Below, one piece after another: positions 14,471-22,768 of a stretch of 64,000 bases of DNA. The DNA is taken from contig NC_081145.1 of NCBI RefSeq assembly GCF_958295425.1, positions 310,001 through 374,000 on the forward strand, in the 5' to 3' direction. Position 1 is the first letter of the stretch; every line of letters begins with the position of its first letter. The notes under the pieces were generated by a model. The model saw nothing but the letters and a program-made list of their open reading frames with translations, made no database searches and was not told the DNA's origin. A program made the translations under genes and the position numbers. The DNA is from Solea solea (taxonomy: Eukaryota > Chordata > Actinopteri > Pleuronectiformes > Soleidae).

Positions 14471-14854
14471 CAGTCAGTCAGTCATCATCTACCGCTTTAT
14501 CCTCTGCCAGAGGGTCGCGGGGGGTGCTGTGCCAATCTCAGCTACATCGGGCGATAGGCGGGGTACACCCTGGACAGTTCGCCAGTCCATCGCAGGGCCA
14601 CACACAGATAGAGACAAACAACCATTCACTCTCACACTCACTCCTATGGTCAATTTGGAGTGTCCAATTTACCTATCCCCACATTGCATGTTTTTGGACT
14701 GTGGGAGGAAGCCGGAGTACCCGGAGAGAACCCACGCACACACGGGGAGAACATGCAAACTCCATGCAGAAAGGCCCTTGTTCCAACCGGGGCTCGAACC
14801 CGGGTCTTCTCGCTGCAAGGCGAGAGTGCTAACCACTACACCACCGTGTGGCCC
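14471..14854 (-). mobile_element. tRNA-derived SINE (V-SINE-like), copy 1
   Basis: Reading the minus strand from 14,854, a tRNA-like head carries an A-box-like GTGGTGTAGTGGTTAGC and the B box GGTTCGAGCCC. A conserved body follows (TTCTCCCCGTGTGTGC and CTTCCTCCCACAGTCC), then a LINE-like 3' tail (GATAAAGCGGTAGATGATG) and a short GACT microsatellite. The element is flanked by a perfect 12-bp duplication, GGGTACAGAAGT, at 14,459-14,470 and 14,855-14,866, which is satellite sequence, so the insertion point is exact. It would be transcribed by Pol III and mobilised by a LINE partner. The V-SINE name is recalled, not checked. Confidence 0.9.
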
Positions 14855-14944
14855 GGGTACAGAAGTATATATATAAATTAAAACAAATAAAATGAGTGTC
14901 AATAAAATGTTTAGCTCTCATAGAAACTTCCCATTATGTTTACC

Positions 14945-15005
14945 AGTTAACCACCACTAACCAGTCTATATTAGACTGGTTAGACTAACCAGTCTATATT
15001 AGACT
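14945..15005. repeat. Palindromic AACCAGTC/GACTGGTT repeat, left part
   Basis: Contains the near-perfect palindrome AACCAGTCTATATTAGACTGGTT and then a second copy cut by the LINE insertion. The matching right part follows the LINE at 17,796-17,850. Confidence 0.75.
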
Positions 15006-16295
15006 CATCATCATCATCATCATCCTCCGCTTGTCGCGGGGGCAGCAGTTTCAGCAAGGGACCCAAAACTTCCTTTTCCTGAACCGCATTGACCAGCTCC
15101 GACTGAGGGATCCCGAGGCGTTCCCAGGCCAGAGTGGAGATGTAATCTCTCCACCTTGTCCTAGGTCTACCCCGAGGCCTCCTCCCAGCTGGACGTGCCT
15201 GATACACCTCCCTTGGGAGGTGCCCAGGAGGCATCCTTACCAGATGCCCGAACCACCTCAACTGGCTCCTTTCAACGTGAAGGAGCAGCGGTTCTACTCT
15301 GAGCTCCCCCCGGATGACCGAGCTTCTCACCCTATCTCTAAGGGAAAAGCCAGCCACTCTCCTGAGGAATCCCATTTCGGCCGCTTGTACCCGCAATCTC
15401 GTTCTTTCGGTCATGACCCAACCTTAATGACCATAGATGAGGATAGGAACGAAGATTGACCGGTAGATCGAGAGCTTTGCCTTCCGGCTCAGCTCCCTTT
15501 TCGTCACAACTGTGCGGTAAAGCGAATGCAGTACCGCACCAGCCGCTCCGATTCTCCGGCCCATCTCCCGCTTCCTCGTCCCCTCACTAGTGAACAAGAC
15601 CCCGAGATACTTGAACTCCTTCACCTGGGGCAAGGAGTCATTCCCTACCCGGAGAAGGCAATCCACCGGTTTCCTGCTAAGAGCCATGGCCTCAGACTTA
15701 GAGGTGCTGATCTTCATCCCGACTGCTTCACACTCGGCCATGAACCGATCCAGTGAGCACTGAAGGTCGCAGGCCGACGAAGCCATGAGGACCACATCAT
15801 CCGCAAAAAGCAGCGACGTGATCTCAAGCCGCCAAACCACAACCCCTCTCCCCCACGACTACGCCTCGATATCCTGTCCATGAAAATCACAAACAGGAGT
15901 GGTGATAAAGCGCAGCCCTGGCGAAGGCCAACACCCACATGAAACAGGCCTGATTTAGTGCCAAGAACCCTGACACAGCTCATACTTTGGGCGTATAGGG
16001 ATTGGATGGCCCTAAGTAGTGCCCCCCTCACCCTATACTCCCGCAGCACCTCCAACAGTATCTCCCTGGGAACCCGATCATACGCCTTCTCCAGGTCCAC
16101 AAAACACATGTAGACCGGATGGGTGTACTCCCAGGCCCCCTCCAGGATCCCTGCAAGAGTAAAGAGCTGGTCCGTTGTTCCACGACCAGGACGGAATCCG
16201 CATTGTTCCTCTTGAATCCGAGGTTCGACTACTGGTCGAACCCTCCTTTCCAGTACCTTGGAGTAAACCTTACCAGGGAGGCTGATACCTTGCAA
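14980..16295 (-). pseudogene. RTE/Rex3-like LINE reverse transcriptase and C-terminal region
   Basis: The RT first part (16,295-15,840) shows EEQCGFRPGRGTTDQLF, VDLEKAYDRVPRE and GLRQGCALSPLLF. A frameshift near 15,840 moves to the next frame, which carries LLFADDVVLMA, the catalytic FADD box, and then KEFKYLGVLF. At 15,424-15,426 a TAA replaces a codon after ILIYGH, and the same frame continues with TERTRLRVQAAEMGFLRRVA and GHLVRMPPGHLPREV, the usual C-terminal tail of this family. The last ~20 codons run into the aspartate-rich GAT-repeat tail. The domain would make cDNA at the nicked target. All key RT motifs are present, but the frame is broken at least twice, so it is dead. Confidence 0.85.
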
Positions 16296-17795
16296 CTTCC
16301 CCAGGAGTCCTCCGGGATAACATATCCCGGAAACACTCCTTCTTCAGTCGGACAGCTTCCCTGACCCGGTGTCCACCACGATGTTCGAGGGTTACCGCCC
16401 CTTGAGGCACCTAAAGCCCTGGAGCCACAGCTCTCCACTACAGCTTTCACAATAGAGTCTTTGAACACTGCCCATTCAGGTTCAATGTCCCCAGCCTCCA
16501 CAGGGATACAGGAAAAGCTCCGCCGGAGGTGAGAGTTGAAGGCCTCTCGAACAGGGGCATCCTCCAGACGTTCCCAATTCATCCGCACTACACGTTTGGG
16601 TTGACCAGGTCTATCCAGAGTCCTCCCCCATCCCAACTCACCACCATATGGTGATCAGTTGACAGCTCTGCCCCTCTGTTCACCCGAGTGTCCAGAACAT
16701 GCGGCCTCAGATCCGATGAAACGATCACAAAATCGATCATCGACCTTCGGCCAAGGACACTCTGGTACCAAGTACACTTATGAGCGTCCTTATGCTCGAA
16801 CATGGTGTTTGTTATGGATAGTCCATGACTTGCACAGAAATCCAACAACAAACGACCACTCTGATTTAGATCAGGTAGGCCGTTCTTCCCAATCACGCCT
16901 CTCCAGGTTTCCCCATCGCTGCCCACGTGCGCGTTGAAATCTCCCAGCAGAACTATGGAGTCCCCCGACAGAGCCCCTTGCAGGACTCCATCTAGGGCCT
17001 CCAAGAAGGCCGGATACTCTGAGCTGCTGTTCGGTGCATAAGCACAAACAGCAGTCAGGGCTTTCAACCCTTAGGTGCAGGGAGGCGACCCTCTCGTCCA
17101 CCGGGGTAAACTCCAACACAGCGGCGCTCAGCCGGGGGCTTGTGAGTATCCCCACACCCGCCCGGCGCCTTACACCCTGGGAAACTCCAGAGAAGAATAA
17201 CTTCCAACCCCTATCCAGGAATGTGGTTCCAGAGCCAAGGCTGTGCGTGGAGGTAAGCCCCACCAGATCTAATTGGTAGCGCTCCATCTCCCGCACAAGC
17301 TCCGGCTCTTTCCCCCACAAGCGAGGTGACGTGTGGAACGTCTGGGGACGTGGAGTCCCCAGAACCAGCTTCTGCCGCCCAGGTCCAGTACGACCCCCGA
17401 CCTTCACTGCCAACCATATGGCAGCGCACCCGACCCCAGTCGATCTCCCTGCAGGTGGTGGGTCCACAGGAGGACGATGAAGAGGCCACGGGACTTGTTC
17501 GGGCTGTGCCCGGCCAGGCCCCGTGGTAGACCCAGCCACCAGGCGTTCGCTCACGGGCCCTCCGTCTGGGCCTGACTCCAGGCGGAGGCCCCGGGCTTCC
17601 TCCGGGCAGGGTAACTCTCTTCCTCTGTCGTTTTTTCATGAGGTCTTTGAACCATTCTTCGTCAGGCCCCTCCCCTGAGACCAATTTACCATGGGAGACC
17701 CTACCAGGAGCACTAGGCTCCAGACAACACAGCTCTCAGAATCACAGGGACACTCAAACCTCTCCACCACGGTAAGGTGATGGTTCCCGGAGAGG
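15006..17795 (-). mobile_element. RTE-type LINE, Rex3-like, broken
   Basis: A 2.8-kb non-LTR retrotransposon on the minus strand, flanked by the 12-bp duplication CTATATTAGACT (14,994-15,005 and 17,796-17,807). The 3' end at 15,006 has a GAT-repeat tail, as RTE elements do. Domains in element order are an endonuclease, a reverse transcriptase with FADD, and a C-terminal part. The plus strand near 15,898-15,915 carries GGTGATAAAGCGCAGCCCTG, very close to the classical Rex3 PCR primer as I recall it. Several frameshifts and an in-frame stop show it cannot make a full protein. The 5' end is GC-rich. The family is confident; the Rex3 name is from memory. Confidence 0.88.
16588..17400 (-). pseudogene. 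RTE/Rex3-like LINE endonuclease domain
   Basis: APE-like endonuclease that would nick target DNA to prime reverse transcription. From the N-terminal side (17,400 leftwards) the frame shows LVREMERYQLDLVGLTSTHS, then VGILTSPRLSAAVLEF. After a frame change near 17,065 it continues with TAVCAYAPN, the catalytic-loop [19 protein letters not shown] and LSTDHHMVV. These correspond to the family's YAPN, GDFN and SDHxxV signatures. The expected glutamate of the first motif (usually T-E-T/H) reads T-S-T here, so the active site may be damaged as well as the frame. It lies directly upstream of the RT region in element orientation. Confidence 0.8.
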
Positions 17796-17850
17796 CTATA
17801 TTAGACTGGTTAGTCTAATATATACTAACCAGTCTATATTAGACTGGTTA
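17796..17850. repeat. Palindromic AACCAGTC/GACTGGTT repeat, right part
   Basis: Continuation of the palindromic host sequence after the LINE. CTATATTAGACTGGTTAGTC is followed by ACTAACCAGTCTATATTAG. The first 12 bases are the LINE target duplication. Confidence 0.7.
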
Positions 17851-17851
17851 G

Positions 17852-17977
17852 TCAGTAGTTGAGGCTGCTCACGTCAAACTGTTGCTGCAGACCCTCAAGG
17901 CTCAGGTTCACCACCTTCTCATAGCAGCTGTGCATCTTAACTGGATGGAAAGCCAGCATGGAGATCTTCTCCATGTG
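17852..17977 (-). CDS. Possible terminal coding exon, unrecognised
   Basis: On the minus strand a strong polypyrimidine tract and CAG acceptor (just right of 17,977) is followed by 41 open codons and a TGA at 17,852-17,854. The encoded end reads HMEKISMLAFHPVKMHSC, then YEKVVNLSLEGLQQQFDVSS. The exon begins in phase 0. I do not recognise the protein, and no upstream exon is evident to the right within the relic-filled region, so it may be a stranded exon or a pseudogene fragment. The sequence is far less repeat-like than its surroundings, which is why I list it. Splicing is inferred from sequence alone. Confidence 0.4.
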   Translation of the reverse strand, partial: HMEKISMLAFHPVKMHSCYEKVVNLSLEGLQQQFDVSSLNY

Positions 17978-18097
17978 CTGAGGAGGAGGACAAGAAGGGA
18001 GAGGAAGAGATGGATGAGGCATGGACAGATTTGGGGAAAATTGCATAATTGTGTCTCACAATAAATATACTACTGCAAAAGTATCATTAATGTTACG

Positions 18098-18908
18098 CTA
18101 GACAAATGCTGTTTAAATTACAAACATATTTGGAATAGGAGGATAGGAATTGCAGATAGATAACATTTGTTTTGTAAAGATCCGGATTCTTGTGCTTCAA
18201 CTGAGAAATCAGAGTGCATTTTCGATACATAATCATTATATATTGTGCTTCAATTTATTTTCTCATGTTATGGGTTTTATTTAAAGCGACACAATTTTCA
18301 ACCTTCACGTAATGTCTCTAAGCAGGGACAGGAAGTATTTCTGATACATGTATTTAAAATACATATTTCAAATACAAAATATCATGCTCTTTTCTTGAGA
18401 TGATGAAAATTCCTTCATATTTTGTACCAATATATTTCCATTATGTGTATTTTATTTAAAATACTGTAACATACATCCTTTGAAAAAAAGTGATGACACA
18501 AGACAAATTGCAGGATGCTGCTTCCGATTGGACGTCATAGTGCTTGTGCCTACTTTAATTTGCCAGGACTTGTTAAGATCACAATTAGTCTACATAAGAA
18601 TTGAATTGAGTCAAGCGATTACCGTCAGAGCTGAGTTAGAACTCACTCTGTCGTTTACATCGACGACAGTGTTAAAGTCGCCACATAAAATAATTTTGTA
18701 TCCGACCAGTAGCGGTTCTTTAAGTCTTTTAAAAAGTTGAACATTTTTGTTCTCTCATGAGAGGTGTACACGTTTATCATTCGTATTTTTTCTCCTCGGT
18801 AAAAACAATCCAACATGAGCAATCTACAAGGAATTAAATTAGGAATTAATTCGTTTTATTCCCCACACCATAAGCTTTACTTTCGCCAATAGAAATTACA
18901 CTTAGACC
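18098..18908 (-). mobile_element. Tx1/L1-type LINE relic, 5' part in inverted orientation (copy A)
   Basis: The minus strand around 18,560-18,760 encodes a recognisable endonuclease fragment, VGYKIILCGDFNTVVDVNDR, the GDFN block of L1/Tx1-clade ORF2. The surrounding ~700 bp is closely matched by 43,618-44,257 (copy B), starting at the same word GCTAGACAAATGC. The 3' part of an ORF2 lies further right on the plus strand, so the two halves point in opposite directions. No intact frame remains. Confidence 0.7.
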
Positions 18909-19590
18909 CAGGGGTCGCGTTAACCGAATATTTTCCGTCATTGAAAAAATCTGAGAGCCATCCGTCATTTTGACAGATTGCAATTCACACCCCTAAAAAC
19001 TATGTTGATAAAAGAGGTGAAAAGAGGGATAGATGCAGATGAAGGACAAACTCAGCCCTTGGCCTCAGCGGAGCGAGGAAGCGGCAGTAAGGAGGTTAGG
19101 CGAGTTCAGTGGGAGCGGGAGTTCTCCTGGCTGAGGAGGGCGGATAGAAAAATGTTGTGCGACAAAATAAAGATTCCCATCGGAGAATCTGAGCATAATT
19201 TCTGACCTGGACACCGTACTCAATGCATCTCGCTATCCTTGTAGTGCTGACAGCGTGTTAAAGAGCTATGGACAGGAGGCTTTGGAGCGCGTCTGTGACC
19301 GGTGCAGCTGATCCACTGGTGCAGAAGGAACGCATGTTGCGGGGGTTCCTACCACGCGCAACTACGCGCAAGCAGGCACGCGATTTAAGTCCATGTGGAC
19401 CAGGAGGAAGGTGTGAGACTGTGCGTTTAGGCCACAGGTGAACTGTTCATATTCCACTGCAATATGAACAATGCAATTGAATATGTCATTATAATCATTT
19501 AAAGTGACCGGTAAAAATTGATTATGAAGGGATTTTTATGACCCTGTCAGTCAAAATGACAGACAACGAAAAAGTCTAGCGCAACCTCTG
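18909..19590. mobile_element. hAT-type non-autonomous DNA transposon
   Basis: A 682-bp element with terminal inverted repeats, CAGGGGTCGCGTTAACC at the left and CAGAGGTTGCGCTAGAC at the right (minus strand). It is flanked by an exact 8-bp duplication CTTAGACC (18,901-18,908 and 19,591-19,598), the hAT target-site length. An internal plus-strand frame at 18,978-19,205 includes WEREFSWLRRADRKMLCD, which resembles the pre-zinc-finger N-terminus of hAT/ZMYM-like proteins. No DDE core is present, so it is a MITE or deletion derivative. It is inserted in the Tx1 relic. Confidence 0.88.
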
Positions 19591-19598
19591 CTTAGACC

Positions 19599-20260
19599 TT
19601 TGTTCCACATGCTGGATACCTTTACTCTTAACTTGTGTTCAGTCTCAGTTCTTGACAACATAATATGTCAAAGTCAGTTTTCAACAAGAAATTAATTTGC
19701 AGCGGGGTGCTGCCGACTCGCTGACCCTGACCCTTATACCTATTCCAAGCCCAACCAGTAGAGGTCCCCCAAACCCCAATTTATGAGCTGGAATAAAATT
19801 CTATCAAAGTTTATTTGGGGTGGCAAAAGACCCAGAATAAGACTGGAAACTCTCCAGCTGCCAAAAGAAGGAGAGACGGGACTTCCAAAATCAAAGGAAT
19901 ACTACCATGCGGCCCAATTGAGATATATTGTAGGTTGGTGCAAAACAGACACAGTGAAAAGAAATAGAAAAAGAGTTTGGAGAAAACCCAGTACAGAATA
20001 TAATTGGGGATAAAGAAACATACAAGAAGATTCAAAACCAAATAGACACAATCACAATGTTCACATACAAAATATGGTTCAGCATAATAAAAAAATATAA
20101 GATACAGAAAGACACTAATTTATTGAATATGATAGCAATTTTACACCGACTAGGTACGATGAGAGGACATCTGAAAGTCTGGCTCCCGTGTAACGTCGCA
20201 CACAACACTAAACTTTCGCATAAAACAGCAAAGTGAAAAGAAAAAAAGAGCATGGAACAT
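19599..20260 (+). mobile_element. Tx1/L1-type LINE relic, ORF2 C-terminal part (copy A)
   Basis: Plus-strand frame 19,783-20,013 reads MSWNKILSKFIWGGKRPRI, ETLQLPKEGETGLP and EYYHAAQLRYIVGW, the typical C-terminal region of L1/Tx1 ORF2 proteins (WNKxxSxFIW...GGxGLP...YYxAAQLR). It is broken after about 75 codons. The homologous copy is at 48,600-48,960. It would have followed the RT domain, which is missing here. Confidence 0.75.
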
Positions 20261-20337
20261 TTACATGTGCATACATTATTATTAACTATATTTCGATTAA
20301 TTTGTGTGTGTTTAAATACATGTGTATGTATGTTTGT

Positions 20338-20721
20338 GTGTCAGTCAGTCATCATCTACCGCTTAATCCTCCACCAGAGGGTCGCGGGGGGTGCTGTGCC
20401 AATCTCAGCTACATCGGGCGATAGGCGGGGTACACCCTGGACAGTTCGCCAGTCCATCGCAGGGCCACACACAGATAGAGACAAACAACCATTCACTCTC
20501 ACACTCACTCCTATGGTCAATTTAGAGTGTTCAATTTACCTATCCCCACATTGCATGTTTTTGGACTGTGGGAGGAAGCCGGAGAACCCGGAGAGAACCC
20601 ACGCACACACGGGGAGAACATGCAAACTCCATGCAGAAAGGCCCTTGTTCCAACCGGGGCTCGAACCCGGGTCTTCTCTGTGCAAGGCGAGAGTGCTAAC
20701 CACTATTCCACCGTGTGGCCC
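20338..20721 (-). mobile_element. tRNA-derived SINE (V-SINE-like), copy 2
   Basis: Same family and orientation as 14,471-14,854 and nearly identical over its length. The 5' end at 20,721 reads GGGCCACACGG and the B box is GGTTCGAGCCC. The 3' tail at the left ends in GACTGACTG-type repeats. A probable target duplication ATGTTTGT occurs at 20,330-20,337 and 20,722-20,729, but the flanks are TG/TA-rich so this is less certain than for copy 1. Confidence 0.87.
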
Positions 20722-21052
20722 ATGTTTGTATGTATGTATTTTCAATGAGTGAAAAGACGTATTTACTGTAATTTACAAACACATTTTAGCATGCTTTCCA
20801 TTAGCATGCTAGCAACAGCTCATTATAATAATGTAAAATTTCACTTACCTCTACATTTTTGAGCATCTTCCTGTGACATGTCAATAGCCCCCCTCTATCA
20901 CCAACTTCCCCAGTAATTCCTTGGTCAGCGACTGATGCTGCAACTCCATTACATGTTCATCCACCTGCTGAGCAGACACTAACCTGTTCACGTTTCGGAT
21001 ATTAATCCGCTGCTGCTGTGGTGGGGAACTATTGCGTTGGAGTGTGATGATG
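20722..21052. other. Left half of a dispersed repeat interrupted by the L2 LINE
   Basis: The end of this stretch (GCTGCTGTGGTGGGGAACTA near 21,013) matches 41,041-41,062, and the sequence resumes after the LINE at 24,936 (AAAGCTACAGTAGTAG). A minus-strand reading near 20,880-20,990 is open for ~35 codons beside a GTAAGTG-like donor. I do not recognise it and do not call a gene. Confidence 0.5.
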
Positions 21053-21691
21053 GTGTGCATTTGGACTATCTGGGTATCTCATAGGACTACTGGAATTAAG
21101 ATAAGTATCACTTCTGTAGGTCTTTCTTATTTGGTTGCTATTTCAATAATTGCTATTGTATGTAGCTGGGTTGCTTGACTTTTGTGACTTTTGACTTGTC
21201 TGTTTAATTAAGGTGAAAGTTTTGTAAAGATATTTTGTCTGCTAGGTCAAAGAGAAAGTTGTTATTGTTGCTGCTTTGACCTAGTTTCTATTGAGCCATC
21301 ACCATCACCAGGTGAGAAGTTTCACTGGCAAAGGGGAGTGGCCAACACAGCTGAGTAAGATTTAAACCAGACCCAAACCAGCATTTGTCAGTGTGCATTT
21401 GGACTATCTGGGTATCTCATAGGACTACTGGAATTAAGCTAAGTATCAATTCTGTAGGTCTTTCTTATTTGGTTGCTATTTCAATAATTGCTATTGTATG
21501 TAGCTGGGTTGCTTGACTTTTGTGACTTTTGACTTGTCTGTTTAATTAAGGTGAAAGTTTTGTAAAGATATTTTGTCTGCTAGGTCAAAGAGAAAGTTGT
21601 TATTGTTGCTGCTTTGACCTAGTTTCTATTGAGCCATCACCATCACCAGGTGAGAAGTTTCACTGGCAAAGGGGAGTGGCCAACACAGCTG
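21053..21691 (+). promoter_or_regulatory. Tandem 5' UTR monomers of the L2 LINE
   Basis: Two near-identical copies of a ~338-bp unit, each starting GTGTGCATTTGGACTATCTG (21,053 and 21,391) and ending GGGAGTGGCCAACACAGCTG. They lie immediately upstream of the coding region. By analogy with L1 5' UTR monomers they could carry the internal promoter. That function is inference; the duplication itself is plain in the sequence. Confidence 0.75.
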
Positions 21692-21826
21692 TAACTAATC
21701 AGCACCTAATCAGGTGTCTTTTAAAAAGCAGCACTGACTTTGAAGCGGCAGCTTCAGCGGCAGACTCTTCAGACGAAGGCTAACGGGGCTAAGTAACTGT
21801 CTGCAAGTGTTTTCGACCTTTCACAT

Positions 21827-22768
21827 ATGTGTCTTTTTTCCATTCCTGTTCATGTCTCTTCTCATAGATACTACAAACCTCACAATCACTCACAGCATCA
21901 CCGTAACCTGTCCTCACTTATCTATCCCACCCGCTCCACACACATCCAACACCTTGTCACAGGGGGCCTGTGGAACTGCCAGTCAGCTACCCGCAAGACT
22001 GAGTTCATTTCCGGCTTTGCTACTGAGCAATGCCTGGACTTCCTTGCTCTCACTGAGACTTGGATAACACCCTCCAACACAGCCACCCCTGCAGCTCTCT
22101 CCTCCGCCCACTCCTTCTCCCACACACCCAGATCCACTGGAAGAGGTGGTGGGACAGGTCTGCTCATCAACCCCAACTGGACTTTCACTCTTTACCCACT
22201 GCCACACTTCTCTTCACAGTCGTTTGAATTTCATGCTGTAACTGTAACTCACCCAGTCAAACTAATCATTATTGTCATCTACCGTCCACCAGGCCCATTA
22301 GGACACTTCTTGGAGGAACTAGATGTCCTCCTCTCAAACGTCCCAGAAAATGGCCCACCACTTGTTCTTCTTGGTGACTTCAACATCCAGTCAGAGAAGT
22401 CATCCGATCTACTATTTCTACTTTCGTCTCTTTCTCTCTCACTTGCTCCTTCTCCACCAACTCACAAAGCTGGCAACCACCTTGACCTCATCTTCACCAG
22501 AAACTGCTCCACCTCCGACCTCACGGTAACTCCACTTCATGTCTCTGATCATTTCTTCATTTCCTACTCTCTCCCACTCTCCCAATCTGATGATCTCATC
22601 TCATCAGATACTGCACTTGTCCGTCGCAACATTCGCTCTCTCTCTCCCTCCTCTCTCTCCTCAACTGTTCTATCAGCACTTCCTTCAGCTGACTCCTTCT
22701 CCCTCATGCATCCCAACTCTGCCACAGACCTCCCCAGCCCCGTGGTTGTCGGACTCAGTGCGTACTGA
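21827..22768 (+). CDS. L2 LINE endonuclease (N-terminal part of ORF2)
   Basis: APE-type endonuclease that nicks target DNA. Motifs in order: GLWNCQSATRKTEFI, LALTETW (the catalytic glutamate block), GGGTGLLINPNW, IVIYRPPGPLG, VLLGDFNIQSEK, DLIFTRNCSTSD and HVSDHFFISY. These are the full set expected. After about residue 300 (near 22,735) the frame runs into unrelated residues and stops, while the true continuation (LPQTSPAPWLSDSVRT) is in another frame. The break is therefore a single small indel between endonuclease and RT, either a real inactivating mutation or a consensus error. The first ATG at 21,827 follows the 5' monomers. Confidence 0.85.
   Translation: MCLFSIPVHVSSHRYYKPHNHSQHHRNLSSLIYPTRSTHIQHLVTGGLWNCQSATRKTEFISGFATEQCLDFLALTETWITPSNTATPAALSSAHSFSHTPRSTGRGGGTGLLINPNWTFTLYPLPHFSSQSFEFHAVTVTHPVKLIIIVIYRPPGPLGHFLEELDVLLSNVPENGPPLVLLGDFNIQSEKSSDLLFLLSSLSLSLAPSPPTHKAGNHLDLIFTRNCSTSDLTVTPLHVSDHFFISYSLPLSQSDDLISSDTALVRRNIRSLSPSSLSSTVLSALPSADSFSLMHPNSATDLPSPVVVGLSAY

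Noticed and set aside
14780..14854. Functional tRNA gene
   Set aside because: A and B boxes are present but belong to a SINE head followed by the conserved SINE body and a target duplication.
14440..14902. Several overlapping frames over the first SINE
   Set aside because: They are by-products of the GC-rich SINE body; the same frames appear in the second SINE copy and have no coding signature.
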